Source: Thalassospiraceae bacterium LMO-SO8
Lineage (GTDB): Bacteria; Pseudomonadota; Alphaproteobacteria; Rhodospirillales; Casp-alpha2
NCBI GenBank assembly: GCA_031655335.1
Contig: CP134226.1
Span: 3,220,001 to 3,284,000 of the forward strand
Direction of reading: 5' to 3'
DNA length: 64,000 nt
The stretch's first letter is position 1. Each line of letters begins with the position of its first letter. The translations under genes and the position numbers were made by a program. The notes below the pieces were generated by a model. The model saw only the letters and a program-made list of their open reading frames with translations. It was not told the DNA's origin and made no database searches. Of this stretch, positions 19,752 through 29,368 are shown piece after piece.

Positions 19752-21719
19752 ATGACGACCCAAGGGAGCACGACGGTTCCCCCGCGCCAGGGTGTACGTC
19801 TGCGTTTCGTTTTAGCGGTCGTGTTGATCGTTGTCGGCTCGGTACCGTCCGTCATCTTGGCGTCCTGGCTGCATGCCCGTGCCATCGACATCCAGGTTGC
19901 CGATGTGTCGCAGCGTTCCTTGCTGCTGGCCAAGACCCTGGCCCGTTTCATCGCAGGCGACCTGATCGAGTTTCAGCACGCTTTGGACGGCCTGACGACG
20001 CAATACCCCCTGTCCGGTCTGCCCAAGGCGCTGATCGACAGCGCCGATCATCGGGGGATATCGGCGATTTGCCTGTTGAGCGGCGCGCGCCAGCCCCAGG
20101 ACGCCATCGTGATTTCCGGCACGGCCTCTTGTTTGCCGCGGGACGAAAACCGCATGTGGCGCGATATCCGGGAGCGGTTGCCGGCATCGGGCGGCGGCAT
20201 CGTGTTTTCCCAGGTTCTGCTGGACAGCGACGGCCAACCCGCGGTGTTCGCCGTCAATTTCCGCGCCGGTTTGCCGCTTGCCGCGGCGCGCATGTCGCTT
20301 GATCGATTGCGCGAGTTGCGGCGTTCCATCGTGTTCGGCGAAAAGGGGCACGCGGCCATTGTCGACCACCTAGGGAACATCGTGTCTCATCCGCGCCCCG
20401 ATTGGGAAGCCGCGATCAAAAACATCGCGGCCATCGACCCGGTGGCGCGCATGATAAAGGGGGAATCCGGTGTCTCCCGGTTCCATTCGCCCGCCGCCAA
20501 CCTGAAGATGGTCGCCGGGTACGCCTCCGTGCCGGTCGCCGGTTGGGGGGTCATGGTGCCCCAGCCCGAACAGGAACTGTCGTTCCACGCCGAAGACATC
20601 CAGAAAAGCACCCAGATCGCCCTGATCGTCGGGGTGCTGGTGGCCGGTGGGCTTGCTTGGTGGCTGGCCGGCTGGCTGACCGCCCCCATCGCCCGGATCG
20701 AGGCGGCGTCGCGCCGTCTCGCGGCGGGCGAGCCGCCGGGTTCCGTTGACGCGAAAGGATTCCTGGTTCCGGCCGAAGTCGCCTCCTTGGCGTCCAACTT
20801 CACGGTCATGGCCGAGCGCATGCAGATTCGCGACCGGGAGCGCGAACGCATCGTTGACGACGTGCGCCGGCTGAAAGACGAACTGGAGCAGCGGGTCGCC
20901 GACCGCACGCTTGAACTGACCATGGAAATCAACGAACGCGACCGCGCGGAAAAGGAGCTTCTGCGCTCCAAGGCCGAGGTCGAATACGCCAACCGCGCCA
21001 AGACCGAGTTCCTGGCCCATATGAGCCACGAACTACGTACGCCGCTCAACGCGATCCTGGGCTTCGCCGAGGTCGTGCGCGACACCGACCCGGCCCTGGC
21101 GAAACCCGAGCAGACCCGCCAGTACGTGCAATATATCTATGATTCCGGCAGCCATCTGCTGACCCTGATCAACGACCTGTTGGACATCTCGCGGATCGAG
21201 GTCGGCGCGATGGCCCTTGAGATGCAGCCGGTCGATCTGCGCGAGGCCGTCGAAAGTTGCGTCACCATTGTTTCCGAGCGGGCGTCCAAGGCCGGGCTGA
21301 AGCTGGTTTCGGACCTGCCGGATGCCCCGGGCACCATCGAGGCCGATCCCACCCGTCTGCGCCAAATTCTGCTGAACCTCATGATCAACGCGGTCAAGTT
21401 CACGCCCAAGGGCGGCACGGTCAGCCTTCAGCTGCGCCGGATAACCGATGGGGCGGCGGAGTTCGTCGTCAGCGATACGGGCATCGGCATCGCGCCTGAG
21501 GACATGTCGCGGATCATGGAACCGTTCAGTCAGGCGCGGCACAGCCATGTGTCGAAAAGCGAAGGAACGGGCCTGGGCCTGCCGTTGGCCAAGGCCTTTG
21601 CCGAGTTGCACGGCGGCAGCTTGAGGGTCGAAAGCCGCCTCGGTAAGGGGACCACGGTGCGGGTCATTATCCCGGCTGCGCCTCCGCCTCAGGAAGCTGT
21701 TGCTAATATATTGAATTAA
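19752..21719 (+). CDS. Membrane sensor histidine kinase with periplasmic dCACHE-like domain
   Basis: The 655-residue kinase has a first membrane helix at about residues 17-40. A 245-residue periplasmic sensor follows, including GHAAIVDHLGNIVSHPRPDWE, typical of double-CACHE domains. A second helix lies at about 289-312, then a HAMP linker and a coiled coil (360-415). HisKA contains FLAHMSHELRTPLNAILGF with the phosphorylated H426. HATPase_c shows LRQILLNLMINAVKFTPKGG (N box), DTGIGIAPED (G1) and GTGLGLPLAKAF (G2). No receiver domain is fused and no response regulator gene is adjacent, so its partner is elsewhere. CACHE sensors usually bind small organic ligands. Confidence 0.92.
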   Translation: MTTQGSTTVPPRQGVRLRFVLAVVLIVVGSVPSVILASWLHARAIDIQVADVSQRSLLLAKTLARFIAGDLIEFQHALDGLTTQYPLSGLPKALIDSADHRGISAICLLSGARQPQDAIVISGTASCLPRDENRMWRDIRERLPASGGGIVFSQVLLDSDGQPAVFAVNFRAGLPLAAARMSLDRLRELRRSIVFGEKGHAAIVDHLGNIVSHPRPDWEAAIKNIAAIDPVARMIKGESGVSRFHSPAANLKMVAGYASVPVAGWGVMVPQPEQELSFHAEDIQKSTQIALIVGVLVAGGLAWWLAGWLTAPIARIEAASRRLAAGEPPGSVDAKGFLVPAEVASLASNFTVMAERMQIRDRERERIVDDVRRLKDELEQRVADRTLELTMEINERDRAEKELLRSKAEVEYANRAKTEFLAHMSHELRTPLNAILGFAEVVRDTDPALAKPEQTRQYVQYIYDSGSHLLTLINDLLDISRIEVGAMALEMQPVDLREAVESCVTIVSERASKAGLKLVSDLPDAPGTIEADPTRLRQILLNLMINAVKFTPKGGTVSLQLRRITDGAAEFVVSDTGIGIAPEDMSRIMEPFSQARHSHVSKSEGTGLGLPLAKAFAELHGGSLRVESRLGKGTTVRVIIPAAPPPQEAVANILN

Positions 21720-21767
21720 AAAAGAAAATTAATCAGAAAATCGGGTGATTTGAGGGCCTGATCGAGT

Positions 21768-21795
21768 TGTTCCGGCAAGGCCGATCTGCTAGAAT
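21768..21795 (+). promoter_or_regulatory. Probable sigma-70 promoter of gyrA
   Basis: TTGTTC at 21768-21773 and TAGAAT at 21790-21795 are separated by 16 bp, about 80 bp before the gyrA start. Both hexamers are close to the consensus of the primary sigma factor. Transcription start is predicted near 21802. No other good pair is visible in this 152-bp interval. Confidence 0.45.
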
Positions 21796-21871
21796 TGCCG
21801 CTGCATTACCAGGAACCGGATGTGCCGGCCGTTGCGGCCTGTAATTATCTGAAAAATCAGGAAAAATCTCT

Positions 21872-24739
21872 TTGACAGCCCCCGACGATCTGCCGCCAGA
21901 CGGCGCTGAGCCGCTGCCGCCCGATTCGGACGTAAGTCTTATCTCCATCGAAGACGAAATGCGTTCGTCCTACCTCGATTACGCCATGAGCGTGATCGTC
22001 AGCCGGGCGCTGCCGGACGTGCGCGACGGCCTGAAGCCGGTGCAGCGGCGCATCCTGTTTTCCATGAAGGAAAACGGCTACGAGGCGGGCAAGCCCTACC
22101 GCAAATCCGCGCGTATCGTCGGGGACGTCATGGGTAAGTATCACCCCCATGGCGATCAGGCGATCTACGACGCCATGGTGCGTTTGGCGCAGAACTTTTC
22201 CATGCGGCTGCCGCTGGTCGACGGGCAGGGAAACTACGGCTCCATGGACGGCGACCGTGCCGCCGCCATGCGGTATACGGAGGCGCGCCTGGCGCGCTCC
22301 GCCCATGCCTTGTTGGAGGATATCGACCGGGAAACGGTGGATTTTCAGCCCAACTACGACGAATCCTCGCGCGAGCCGGTGGTTCTGCCGGCGGGGTTCC
22401 CGAACCTTCTGGTCAACGGGGCGGCGGGCATCGCCGTCGGCATGGCGACCAACATTCCGCCCCACAATCTGGGCGAGGTGATTTCCGCCTGCTGCGCCTA
22501 TATCGATAATCCCGACATCACCATCGACGAGTTGATCGCCAACCACGTGCAGGGCCCGGATTTCCCCACGGGGGCCCAGATTCTCGGCAAGCAGGGCATA
22601 ATTTCGGCCTACCACACGGGGCGCGGGTCCGTGGTCGTGCGCGGCAAGACCTCGATCGAGGAAATCCGCAAGGACCGCTTCGCGATCATCGTCCATGAAG
22701 TTCCCTATCAGGTGAACAAGGCGCGCATGATCGAGATCATGGCCGACGCCGTGCGCGACAAGAAGATCGAGGGCATTTCCGACCTGCGTGACGAGTCCGA
22801 CCGCGACGGCGTGCGCGTGGTCGTCGAGATCAAGCGCGACGCCGAGCCCGAGGTCGTGCTGGCCCAGTTATACCGCTTCACGCCGCTACAGACATCGTTC
22901 GGCGTCAACATGCTGGCCCTGGATCAGGGGCGGCCGAAGATGATGAACCTGAAGGACATCATCGTCGCCTTCGTCGCCTTCCGTGAAGAAGTCATCCGCC
23001 GGCGCACCATCTATGAACTGGCCAAGGCGCGGGAACGCGCCCACGTGTTGGTGGGATTGGCCGTCGCCGTGGTCAACATCGACGAAGTCATCGCCCTGAT
23101 CCGCGCCGCGAAGGATCCGCAGGCGGCGCGCGAGCAGTTGATGTCCCGCGACTGGCCGGCCGACGAGATCGAACCCATGATCCGCCTGTTGGACGAGCCC
23201 GGCCGCGCCGTGGTCGACGGCGTCTACAAGCTGTCGGAGGAACAGGCCCGGGCGATCCTGGAACTGCGCCTGCACCGCCTGACCGGGCTGGAGCGGGACA
23301 AGATCGGCGGCGACCTGAAGGAACTGGGCGCGCAGATCAGCCATTACCTGGAGTTGCTCGCCTCGCGCGAAATGCTGTTCAAGCTGTTGCGCGACGAACT
23401 GGTGGAAATGAGCGAGAAGTTCGCCGATCCGCGCCGCACGTCCCTGGAAGACGACGAGTTCGAACACGACCTCGAGGATCTGATCCAGCGCGAGGATATG
23501 GTCGTCACCGTGACCAACGCGGGATATGTGAAGCGCGTGCCGCTGTCGACCTACCGCGCGCAGCGCCGCGGCGGCAAGGGGCGGTCGGGCATGGCGACCC
23601 GCGACGAGGATTTCGTCAGCCAGGTGTTCGTCGCCAATACGCATACCCCCATGCTGTTCTTCTCCTCCGCCGGCATGGTCTACAAAATGAAGGTCTACCG
23701 TCTGCCCGTCGGCACGCCGCAGGCGCGCGGCAAGGCGTTCATCAACCTGCTGCCGCTGAAAGAGGGCGAGACGATCTCCACCGTCATGCCGTTGCCAGAG
23801 GATGAAAGCACCTGGGGCGATCTGTTCGTCATGTTCGCCACGGCGTCCGGCTATGTGCGCCGGAATGCCTTGTCCGATTTCACGGATGTGCGCGCCAACG
23901 GCAAGATCGCCATGAAGTTCGAGGGCGATTACGCGGACGACAAACTGGTCCGCGTGCGCGTCTGTACGGAAGACGACGACATTCTGCTGTCGGCCGCCGG
24001 CGGCAAGTGCATTCGGTTCCCCGTTCCCGACGTGCGGGTGTTTTCCGGCCGTTCGTCCCATGGCGTGCGCGGCATGCGCCTGCCCAAGGGGGACGAGCTG
24101 ATCGCGCTTTCCGTGGTCCGCCATGTGAAGGTCGAAACGGACGACCGCGACGCCTACTTGCAGGCCCGCAACGCGGCCCGGCGTCTGAAGTCGGGCGATT
24201 ATTCCGAACGCCCCGAGGACAAGGCGCGCGACGAGGAACTGGCGGCCCGCCTGGAGGAACCCAAATTCCAGGAAATGCAGGAAAATGACCAGTTCATCCT
24301 GACCCTGACCGAAGACGGTTACGGCAAGCGCACGTCCGCCTATGAATACCGGATTTCCGGACGCGGCGGGCAGGGCGTCGGCAACATCAACGTGGAACGC
24401 GCGGGCAAGCCCGACGCCCGCGTGGTCGCGGCCTTCGGCGTGTTGGAGGAAGACCAGCTTGTCATGGTGTCCAACGGCGGTCAGATCATCCGCGTGCCCG
24501 TGGACGGCATTTCCATCTATTCGCGGTCATCGCGCGGCGTGCGGGTGTTCAACACGGCGGAGGGCGAACACGTCGTCTCCGTATCGCGCCTGCGCGACGT
24601 GCAGGACGACGGCGAGGACGAGGACGACATGGAAGACGGCGAGGGCGAAACCGCCGAAGCGTCAGGCGCCGCGCCGGAAGAGGCAGCAGCCGACACCCCG
24701 GATGATTCTCCCGACGCCCCGGAAGAGGAGCAGCCCTGA
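21872..24739 (+). CDS. gyrA: DNA gyrase subunit A
   Basis: The 955-residue subunit starts at TTG 21872 and enters the family sequence at [20 protein letters not shown]. The catalytic tyrosine is Y135 in [10 protein letters not shown]. The C-terminal domain has the GyrA box QRRGGKG, which separates it from ParC, and a long acidic tail ([15 protein letters not shown]). GyrA cuts and rejoins DNA with GyrB to introduce negative supercoils. In the quinolone region the usual serine of HPHGDSA is glutamine (Q96 in [10 protein letters not shown]), while the acidic D100 is kept. The gene ends in TGATG, sharing one base with coaD. Confidence 0.97.
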   Translation: MTAPDDLPPDGAEPLPPDSDVSLISIEDEMRSSYLDYAMSVIVSRALPDVRDGLKPVQRRILFSMKENGYEAGKPYRKSARIVGDVMGKYHPHGDQAIYDAMVRLAQNFSMRLPLVDGQGNYGSMDGDRAAAMRYTEARLARSAHALLEDIDRETVDFQPNYDESSREPVVLPAGFPNLLVNGAAGIAVGMATNIPPHNLGEVISACCAYIDNPDITIDELIANHVQGPDFPTGAQILGKQGIISAYHTGRGSVVVRGKTSIEEIRKDRFAIIVHEVPYQVNKARMIEIMADAVRDKKIEGISDLRDESDRDGVRVVVEIKRDAEPEVVLAQLYRFTPLQTSFGVNMLALDQGRPKMMNLKDIIVAFVAFREEVIRRRTIYELAKARERAHVLVGLAVAVVNIDEVIALIRAAKDPQAAREQLMSRDWPADEIEPMIRLLDEPGRAVVDGVYKLSEEQARAILELRLHRLTGLERDKIGGDLKELGAQISHYLELLASREMLFKLLRDELVEMSEKFADPRRTSLEDDEFEHDLEDLIQREDMVVTVTNAGYVKRVPLSTYRAQRRGGKGRSGMATRDEDFVSQVFVANTHTPMLFFSSAGMVYKMKVYRLPVGTPQARGKAFINLLPLKEGETISTVMPLPEDESTWGDLFVMFATASGYVRRNALSDFTDVRANGKIAMKFEGDYADDKLVRVRVCTEDDDILLSAAGGKCIRFPVPDVRVFSGRSSHGVRGMRLPKGDELIALSVVRHVKVETDDRDAYLQARNAARRLKSGDYSERPEDKARDEELAARLEEPKFQEMQENDQFILTLTEDGYGKRTSAYEYRISGRGGQGVGNINVERAGKPDARVVAAFGVLEEDQLVMVSNGGQIIRVPVDGISIYSRSSRGVRVFNTAEGEHVVSVSRLRDVQDDGEDEDDMEDGEGETAEASGAAPEEAAADTPDDSPDAPEEEQP

Positions 24740-25257
24740 TGCCCGGCCATCGCGGCGTTTACCCCGGCACCTTCGACCCGGTGACCAAGGGGCATATGGA
24801 CATCATCACGCGGGGGGCCCGGGTGGTCGACGAACTGGTCGTCGCCGTGGCCGTCAACGCGGGCAAGGGGCCCCTGTTCACGCTCGAGGAACGGGTCGCC
24901 ATGCTGGAGGCCGAGATCGCGGCCCTCGACGGCGGAATCGCCGCGCGGGTCGAGGTCAAACCCTTCGACAATCTGCTCATGGAATTCGTCGGCGAGGTCG
25001 GCGCGTCTCTTATTGTTCGCGGACTGCGCGCCGTGTCCGACTTCGAATACGAATTCCAGATGGCGGGCATGAATGCGCGCCTCAATCCCAAGGTGGAAAC
25101 CGTGTTCCTCATGGCGTCCGAACGCCATCAGTTCATCTCGTCCCGTTTCGTCAAGGAAATCGGCTCCCTCGGCGGCGATGTCGGCCATTTCGTCTCGCCG
25201 GCGGTGAAGGAACAGTTGATGGTGCGCTTCGCCGAGCGCAAGAACGCCGCCGACTGA
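24739..25257 (+). CDS. coaD: CoaD, phosphopantetheine adenylyltransferase
   Basis: The 172-residue enzyme transfers AMP from ATP to 4'-phosphopantetheine, the penultimate step of coenzyme A synthesis. It begins with GVYPGTFDPVTKGHMDIITR, which includes the nucleotide-binding T/HxGH-type motif (KGHMDI). It continues with VRGLRAVSDFEYEFQMAGMN and HQFISSRFVKEI, both family hallmarks. ATG 24739 overlaps the gyrA stop by one base, so the two are co-translated. The length is normal for the family. Confidence 0.97.
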   Translation: MPGHRGVYPGTFDPVTKGHMDIITRGARVVDELVVAVAVNAGKGPLFTLEERVAMLEAEIAALDGGIAARVEVKPFDNLLMEFVGEVGASLIVRGLRAVSDFEYEFQMAGMNARLNPKVETVFLMASERHQFISSRFVKEIGSLGGDVGHFVSPAVKEQLMVRFAERKNAAD

Positions 25258-25311
25258 CGCCCGGCCCCCCCCGGCGCCGTGCGAAAACCTGGAAAAAAGC
25301 GGTATACAGCG

Positions 25312-25340
25312 TTGACCTAGGGGCCTTTGGCCCGTAATTT
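25312..25340 (+). promoter_or_regulatory. Sigma-70 promoter of tRNA-Lys
   Basis: TTGACC (25312-25317) and TAATTT (25335-25340) are spaced by exactly 17 bp. They lie about 50 bp upstream of the tRNA 5' end. Spacing and the near-consensus -35 make this one of the clearer promoters in the window. Confidence 0.55.
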
Positions 25341-25390
25341 CCCGCCTGCCTTGCCGGGCACCGTCCGGCGAAGGCCCCGAACACCGATAT

Positions 25391-25466
25391 GCGCGCTTAG
25401 CTCAGTTGGTAGAGCAACTGACTTTTAATCAGTAGGTCGCAGGTTCGATCCCTGCAGCGCGTACCA
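25391..25466 (+). tRNA. tRNA-Lys (anticodon TTT)
   Basis: All four arms pair. The acceptor GCGCGCT (25391-25397) pairs with AGCGCGT (25456-25462), with a G-T first pair. The D stem is GCTC/GAGC and the anticodon stem is ACTGA/TCAGT. The loop CTTTTAA puts anticodon TTT at 25424-25426. The T arm is GCAGG-TTCGATC-CCTGC. Discriminator A is at 25463 and CCA is encoded at 25464-25466. The 76-nt length is standard for a class I tRNA. Confidence 0.97.
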
Positions 25467-25472
25467 TTTCGG

Positions 25473-25506
25473 AACCCCTGGAAGCGCTGATTTCCAGGGG
25501 TTTTCC
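25473..25506 (+). terminator. Terminator of tRNA-Lys
   Basis: AACCCCTGGAA (25473-25483) pairs perfectly over 11 bp with TTCCAGGGGTT (25492-25502) around an 8-nt loop. The sequence TTCC follows, and the T-run begins inside the stem. It lies 6 bp after the tRNA 3' end. Confidence 0.85.
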
Positions 25507-25654
25507 TTGCCCGGCGTCGCGCAGGGCCGTCTTGCCGCCAACGTGACCGGCCGCGCGCTCCTTTATGGCGGCAATCACGCCGGGACCACGCATGCTAACG
25601 CCCGGGGATGAATCCTTGTGCGCGCTGGCCGTTCCACGGTTCGCCGGACAGGGA

Positions 25655-25683
25655 AGCCCCGAACGGCGGTGCCGTCCGGGGCT
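25655..25683 (-). terminator. Possible terminator hairpin after nirK
   Basis: AGCCCCGAACGGC (25655-25667) pairs with GCCGTCCGGGGCT (25671-25683) with one mismatch around a 3-nt loop. It lies 31 bp beyond the nirK stop on the minus strand. On that strand no T-run follows, so termination may be Rho-assisted. The rest of 25507-25713 shows no gene. Confidence 0.5.
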
Positions 25684-25713
25684 CTGAGTTTTGGGGTAGG
25701 GTAGGCTGGGGAA

Positions 25714-26730
25714 TCAGCGGTTCGCGGCCAGTTCGTCCTTCTTCGGCGCCTTGAACACCTCGGGGTTCTCGGGGCCGTCTACCTTGATGTGTCCGGCCAG
25801 GCCTTTTTCGAGGCGGCTCAGGGCATGGTCGACGACCACGTAGGTGCCCGGCACCTCGAACTTGATGTCGGCGATGGTGGCGCCGCCGGGGGCGACGGTC
25901 ACCGTCTGCACGTCTTTGGTGGTCCGCTTGACGCCGCCCAGGTCGTAGACCGTGTCGAAGATCTCGCCGATCACGTGGAAGCTGGACGTCTTGTTGGGGC
26001 CGCCGACACCGAAGTAGATGCGCGCGGTCTCGCCGACCTTGGCGGTCAGGGGCTTGTCCTTGGTCAGACCGCCGACCTTGCCGTTGAACACATAGTGGGT
26101 CGGCAGTTCGTCGATCAGGCGGTCATAGTCCTCGGTCAACTCGCCCTTGGTTCCGATCGGCTCGGTGGTGTAGAGCTCGCCCTGCATGACGTAGAATTCC
26201 TTGTCGACCTTCGGCAGGCCGCCTTCGGGCTCGACCAAGATCATCCCGTACATCCCATTGGCGATATGCTGGGCGACCGTCGGCGTCGCGCAGTGATAGA
26301 CATAAAGCCCCGGCTTCATCGCCTTGAAGGTGAAGGACTTGGACTCGCCGGGGGCGGCGATGGTCGCCTTGGCGCCGCCGCCGGGACCGGTAACCGCGTG
26401 GAAATCCACGTTGTGCCCGACCCAGCTGTCGCCGGCGTTCTTCATGGTGACCTCGACCGTGTCGCCGACGCGCACCCGGATCATCGGGCCCGGCACTTGG
26501 TTGTTGAAGGTCCAGAAGCGGTAGGTGCTGCCGTCGTTCAGTTCGGCGACGCGCTCGATGGTCTCAAGCGCGACCTTCACGGTCGTGGGCTTGCTGCGGG
26601 TGATGGGGGCGGGAACTTCCGCCGGATTGCGGACGATGCTTTCGGCGGCGGCGGCGGTTGTCACGCTGCCCAGGCCGATAACGGCGGCCAGGGCCAATGC
26701 GCTTGTCGTGGCTTTCAGGAATGGTTTCAT
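25714..26730 (-). CDS. nirK: NirK, copper-containing nitrite reductase (AniA-like class)
   Basis: The 338-residue exported enzyme reduces nitrite to nitric oxide in the periplasm. A signal peptide ends near residue 29 (TTAAAAE). Two cupredoxin domains follow. Type 1 copper ligands are H106, C147, H155 and M160 (HNVDFH, YHCATPTVAQHIANGMYG). Type 2 ligands are H111, H146 and H302 (DHALSRLEKG). The catalytic aspartate is D109 in NVDFH and the second-shell histidine is H252 (SSFHVIGEIFD). The sequence VAQHIANGMYGMILVEPEGG matches the Neisseria AniA class rather than the classic Alcaligenes class. An NnrR-type box lies about 103 bp upstream, and a terminator separates it from the nitric oxide reductase gene. 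Confidence 0.96.
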   Translation of the reverse strand: MKPFLKATTSALALAAVIGLGSVTTAAAAESIVRNPAEVPAPITRSKPTTVKVALETIERVAELNDGSTYRFWTFNNQVPGPMIRVRVGDTVEVTMKNAGDSWVGHNVDFHAVTGPGGGAKATIAAPGESKSFTFKAMKPGLYVYHCATPTVAQHIANGMYGMILVEPEGGLPKVDKEFYVMQGELYTTEPIGTKGELTEDYDRLIDELPTHYVFNGKVGGLTKDKPLTAKVGETARIYFGVGGPNKTSSFHVIGEIFDTVYDLGGVKRTTKDVQTVTVAPGGATIADIKFEVPGTYVVVDHALSRLEKGLAGHIKVDGPENPEVFKAPKKDELAANR

Positions 26731-26832
26731 CGCAAGCTACTCCTTCTTGCTTGACGTCTAGCCGATGGCGGCTCGCTTACCGGGGCGTCGTCGCTGACCC
26801 CTGGACAATGCCCCAACACGGGACAGGGGTTT

Positions 26833-26846
26833 TTGCGTTGCAACAA
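26833..26846. promoter_or_regulatory. NnrR/DNR-type operator upstream of nirK (imperfect)
   Basis: TTGCGTTGCAACAA has the TTG-N8-CAA frame of FNR/DNR/NnrR sites and shares the TTGCG half with the three better copies in this cluster. It is centred about 109 bp before the nirK start, which suits activation from an upstream site if the leader is around 60-70 nt. Confidence 0.6.
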
Positions 26847-26893
26847 ATTCACGGAATTTAGTTCTGAAGGCGGCCCATCGCATTGAAGGGTAT

Positions 26894-26944
26894 AAAAAAG
26901 GAACCGGCCCCGCCCCGCCATGCGGCGGGGACAGGGCCGGCTCC
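26894..26944 (-). terminator. Strong terminator of the nitric oxide reductase gene
   Basis: On the minus strand a GC-rich stem is formed by GGA/TCC, CCGGCCC/GGGCCGG (26904-26910 with 26934-26940) and CCCCGCC/GGCGGGG (26913-26919 with 26924-26930). Six T follow (the complement of 26894-26899). It sits 17 bp past the reductase stop and before nirK, so the two genes are separate transcripts. Confidence 0.9.
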
Positions 26945-26960
26945 CCCAGGTTGCGCCCGG

Positions 26961-29255
26961 TTATTCGGCCGGCTGGGCGGTGACGGCCGGTGTTTCGGCG
27001 GCGGGAGCGCGCTTGCGCCGAGACCGCAGGACAAGGCCGGCCGCGAACACCGCCAGGACGGCCGCACCGGCGCTGAACACGATGTCGCCCGGCACCCGCA
27101 GCCACACCAGGGTGTGAACCAGATCGCTCTGCATCACCTCGGCCGACCGCGCGTACCACAGGCCTTTCGAGACGCTGGCCCAGGCTTGCACGATGCCGAC
27201 CGGGAACAGGCTCATGACCACCATCATGGCGAGCCCGCCGTTGAGCAGCCAGAACGCCCAGGCGAGCGGCCGGTCCGACCAGGCTTGACGGGGGAACAGA
27301 CCGCGCAGGCAGAACAGCATCAGTCCGATGCCGAGCAGTCCGTAGACCCCGAACAGAGCGGCATGGCCGTGGGTTGCCGTCAGATTGAGGCCCTGCACGT
27401 AGTAGAGCGAGATCGGCGGGTTGATGAGGAAGCCGAACAGGCCGGCGCCCACCAGATTCCAGAACGCGACCGCGACGAAGAACAGGATCGGCCATTTATA
27501 GGTCTCGACCCAAGGCGCGCGCTTGGTCAGGCGGTAGGTCTCGAAGGCCTCGTGACCGACCAGGGCAAGCGGCACAACCTCCAGCGCCGAGAACACGGCC
27601 CCCACGGCGATCACACCCGTGGTCGTGCCCGAGAAGTAGAGGTGGTGTAAGGTGCCCAACACGCCGCCTGTCAAGAAGATCACGGTGGCGAACAGAACGG
27701 CATGGTTGGCCGTGCGGGCGCGGACGAGGCCCAGCTTCACCGTCAGCAATGCGACGGCCGCCGTGGCGAAGACCTCGAAGAAGCCCTCGACCCACAGGTG
27801 AACCACCCACCAGCGCCAGTACTCGATCATCGATAGGTGCGTGTGCTTGCCCCAGGTCAGGCCGGCCCCGTAGAACAGGCCGATGGCGATCGTGGACAGG
27901 AACAGGATGACGATCAGCGGTTGCTGGTCGCCGGGTTTACGCAGTGCCGGCCACAGGGCCCGGCCCATCAACGCCAGCCACAGCATCAGCCCGGCGAACA
28001 GGGCGATCTGCCACACGCGGCCCAGGTCGACGTATTCCCAGCCCTGGTGGCCGATCCAGAAGTTGGTGTCCAGGTCGAACATCTGCTGCACGCCCAGCCA
28101 TTCGCCGGCCATGGAGCCGACCACGACCAGGACGAGCGCGCCGTAGAGCAGGTCGACGCCGAGCTTCTGGAACTTCGGCTCGTGCCCGCTCAGCGCCGGG
28201 GCGAGGTAGAGCCCCGTGGCCAGCCAGGCCGTGGCGATCCAGAACACGGCCAACTGCGTGTGCCAGGTACGGGTCACCGCATAGGGCAGGACGTCAGAAA
28301 GCGGAATGCCGTAGAAGTCATGACCTTCGACCGCGTAGTGGGCGGTCACGGCGCCCAGGAAAATCTGCGCGCCGAACAGGGCAATGACCGTCCAGAAGTA
28401 TTTGGCGGTCGCCTTCATGGAAGGCGTCGGGGCAAGGCCGCCGAGCGGATCCTCGGCCGGCGCCCGCGGCGCTGGTTCCTCCTTGCGCGCCGAATGCCAC
28501 CAACTCAGCGCGCCGATGCCGGCGATCAGGAGTACTATGCTGGCGATCGACCACACCACGTTGTCCGTCGACGGCGCGTTTCCGACCAGTTCCTCATGGG
28601 GCCAGTTGGCGGTGTAGGTGATGTCTTGGCCGGGACGTTCCGTGGTCGTCGCCCAGGCGGCCCATTGGAAGAACGCCGCCAGCTTTTCGCGCCGCCCCTG
28701 ATCGGGGATGGCGTTGTTGGCGATGGCATAGTCCTCGCGCAGGCTGGCGAGTTCGGCGCCGTTGCCGAACAGGGCGACATAATGCCCGGCGACGCGGGCG
28801 ATGGCTTCGGCCCGGTCATCCGACACCGTGATGGTGCCGCTCGCAGGGTCGTAGGTGTTCAAGCGCATTTCGGTCTTCAGGCGATCCTTGAGCACTGCCT
28901 GCTGGCCCGGGGTCAGGTCTTCGAAGCGCGCTGCCCGATACACGCGTTCGGCCCAGACCTGGAGCAGGGTGACGGCTTCCCGGTGCAGCCAGTCCGCCGA
29001 CCAGTCGGGCGCCAGATAGGCGCCGTGACCCCAGATCGAGCCGACCTGCTGGCCGCCCATGGATTGGTAGACCTGGCGGCCGGTCTGAATGTCGTCCTTG
29101 GTGAAAAGGACGTCACCGGCGGCGGATACGACGGCCGCCGGAATCGGCGGCGCCTCGCGGTGGATCTCCCGGCCCAGGAACCCCAGGGTCCCGAAGGACG
29201 CGATGAGGATCAGGCCGAGGGCCAGCCACAGCCGTTTCAATGATGTCGTTTGCAT
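26961..29255 (-). CDS. norB: Quinol-dependent nitric oxide reductase (qNor, single-subunit NorB/NorZ)
   Basis: The 764-residue membrane enzyme reduces two NO to N2O using quinol. The start ATG 29255 is fixed by a perfect AAGGAGGT (29264-29271). An N-terminal extension after the first helix (QVYQSMGGQQVGSIWGHGAYLAPD) replaces the separate NorC cytochrome. It lacks a CxxCH heme motif, which marks the quinol type. The catalytic part has about twelve further helices, with HTHLSMIEYWRWWVVHLWVE and GTLHHLYFSGT supplying histidines for heme and FeB. It detoxifies or respires the NO made by NirK encoded next door. An NnrR-type box lies 81 bp upstream. Confidence 0.95.
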   Translation of the reverse strand: MQTTSLKRLWLALGLILIASFGTLGFLGREIHREAPPIPAAVVSAAGDVLFTKDDIQTGRQVYQSMGGQQVGSIWGHGAYLAPDWSADWLHREAVTLLQVWAERVYRAARFEDLTPGQQAVLKDRLKTEMRLNTYDPASGTITVSDDRAEAIARVAGHYVALFGNGAELASLREDYAIANNAIPDQGRREKLAAFFQWAAWATTTERPGQDITYTANWPHEELVGNAPSTDNVVWSIASIVLLIAGIGALSWWHSARKEEPAPRAPAEDPLGGLAPTPSMKATAKYFWTVIALFGAQIFLGAVTAHYAVEGHDFYGIPLSDVLPYAVTRTWHTQLAVFWIATAWLATGLYLAPALSGHEPKFQKLGVDLLYGALVLVVVGSMAGEWLGVQQMFDLDTNFWIGHQGWEYVDLGRVWQIALFAGLMLWLALMGRALWPALRKPGDQQPLIVILFLSTIAIGLFYGAGLTWGKHTHLSMIEYWRWWVVHLWVEGFFEVFATAAVALLTVKLGLVRARTANHAVLFATVIFLTGGVLGTLHHLYFSGTTTGVIAVGAVFSALEVVPLALVGHEAFETYRLTKRAPWVETYKWPILFFVAVAFWNLVGAGLFGFLINPPISLYYVQGLNLTATHGHAALFGVYGLLGIGLMLFCLRGLFPRQAWSDRPLAWAFWLLNGGLAMMVVMSLFPVGIVQAWASVSKGLWYARSAEVMQSDLVHTLVWLRVPGDIVFSAGAAVLAVFAAGLVLRSRRKRAPAAETPAVTAQPAE

Positions 29256-29335
29256 GGTGCGCAACCTCCTTGATCTATGCCTCGGTGGATTTCCACGGGG
29301 CCGGCAAGACATAGCGTAGGCGGGAGGGGGCGAAC

Positions 29336-29349
29336 TTGCGCTGGCACAA
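29336..29349. promoter_or_regulatory. NnrR/DNR-type operator upstream of the nitric oxide reductase gene
   Basis: TTGCGCTGGCACAA differs from the perfect palindrome TTGCGCCGGCGCAA at only two positions. It lies 81-94 bp upstream of the qNor start, in the 113-bp gap to nnrU. It is a strong candidate site for the CRP/FNR regulator encoded at 30132. Confidence 0.75.
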
Positions 29350-29368
29350 ATTCGACGTGGGAGGGATT

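Noticed and set aside
21872-24739. Possibility that gyrA is parC
   Set aside because: The C-terminal QRRGGKG GyrA box and the [16 protein letters not shown] segment are GyrA features.
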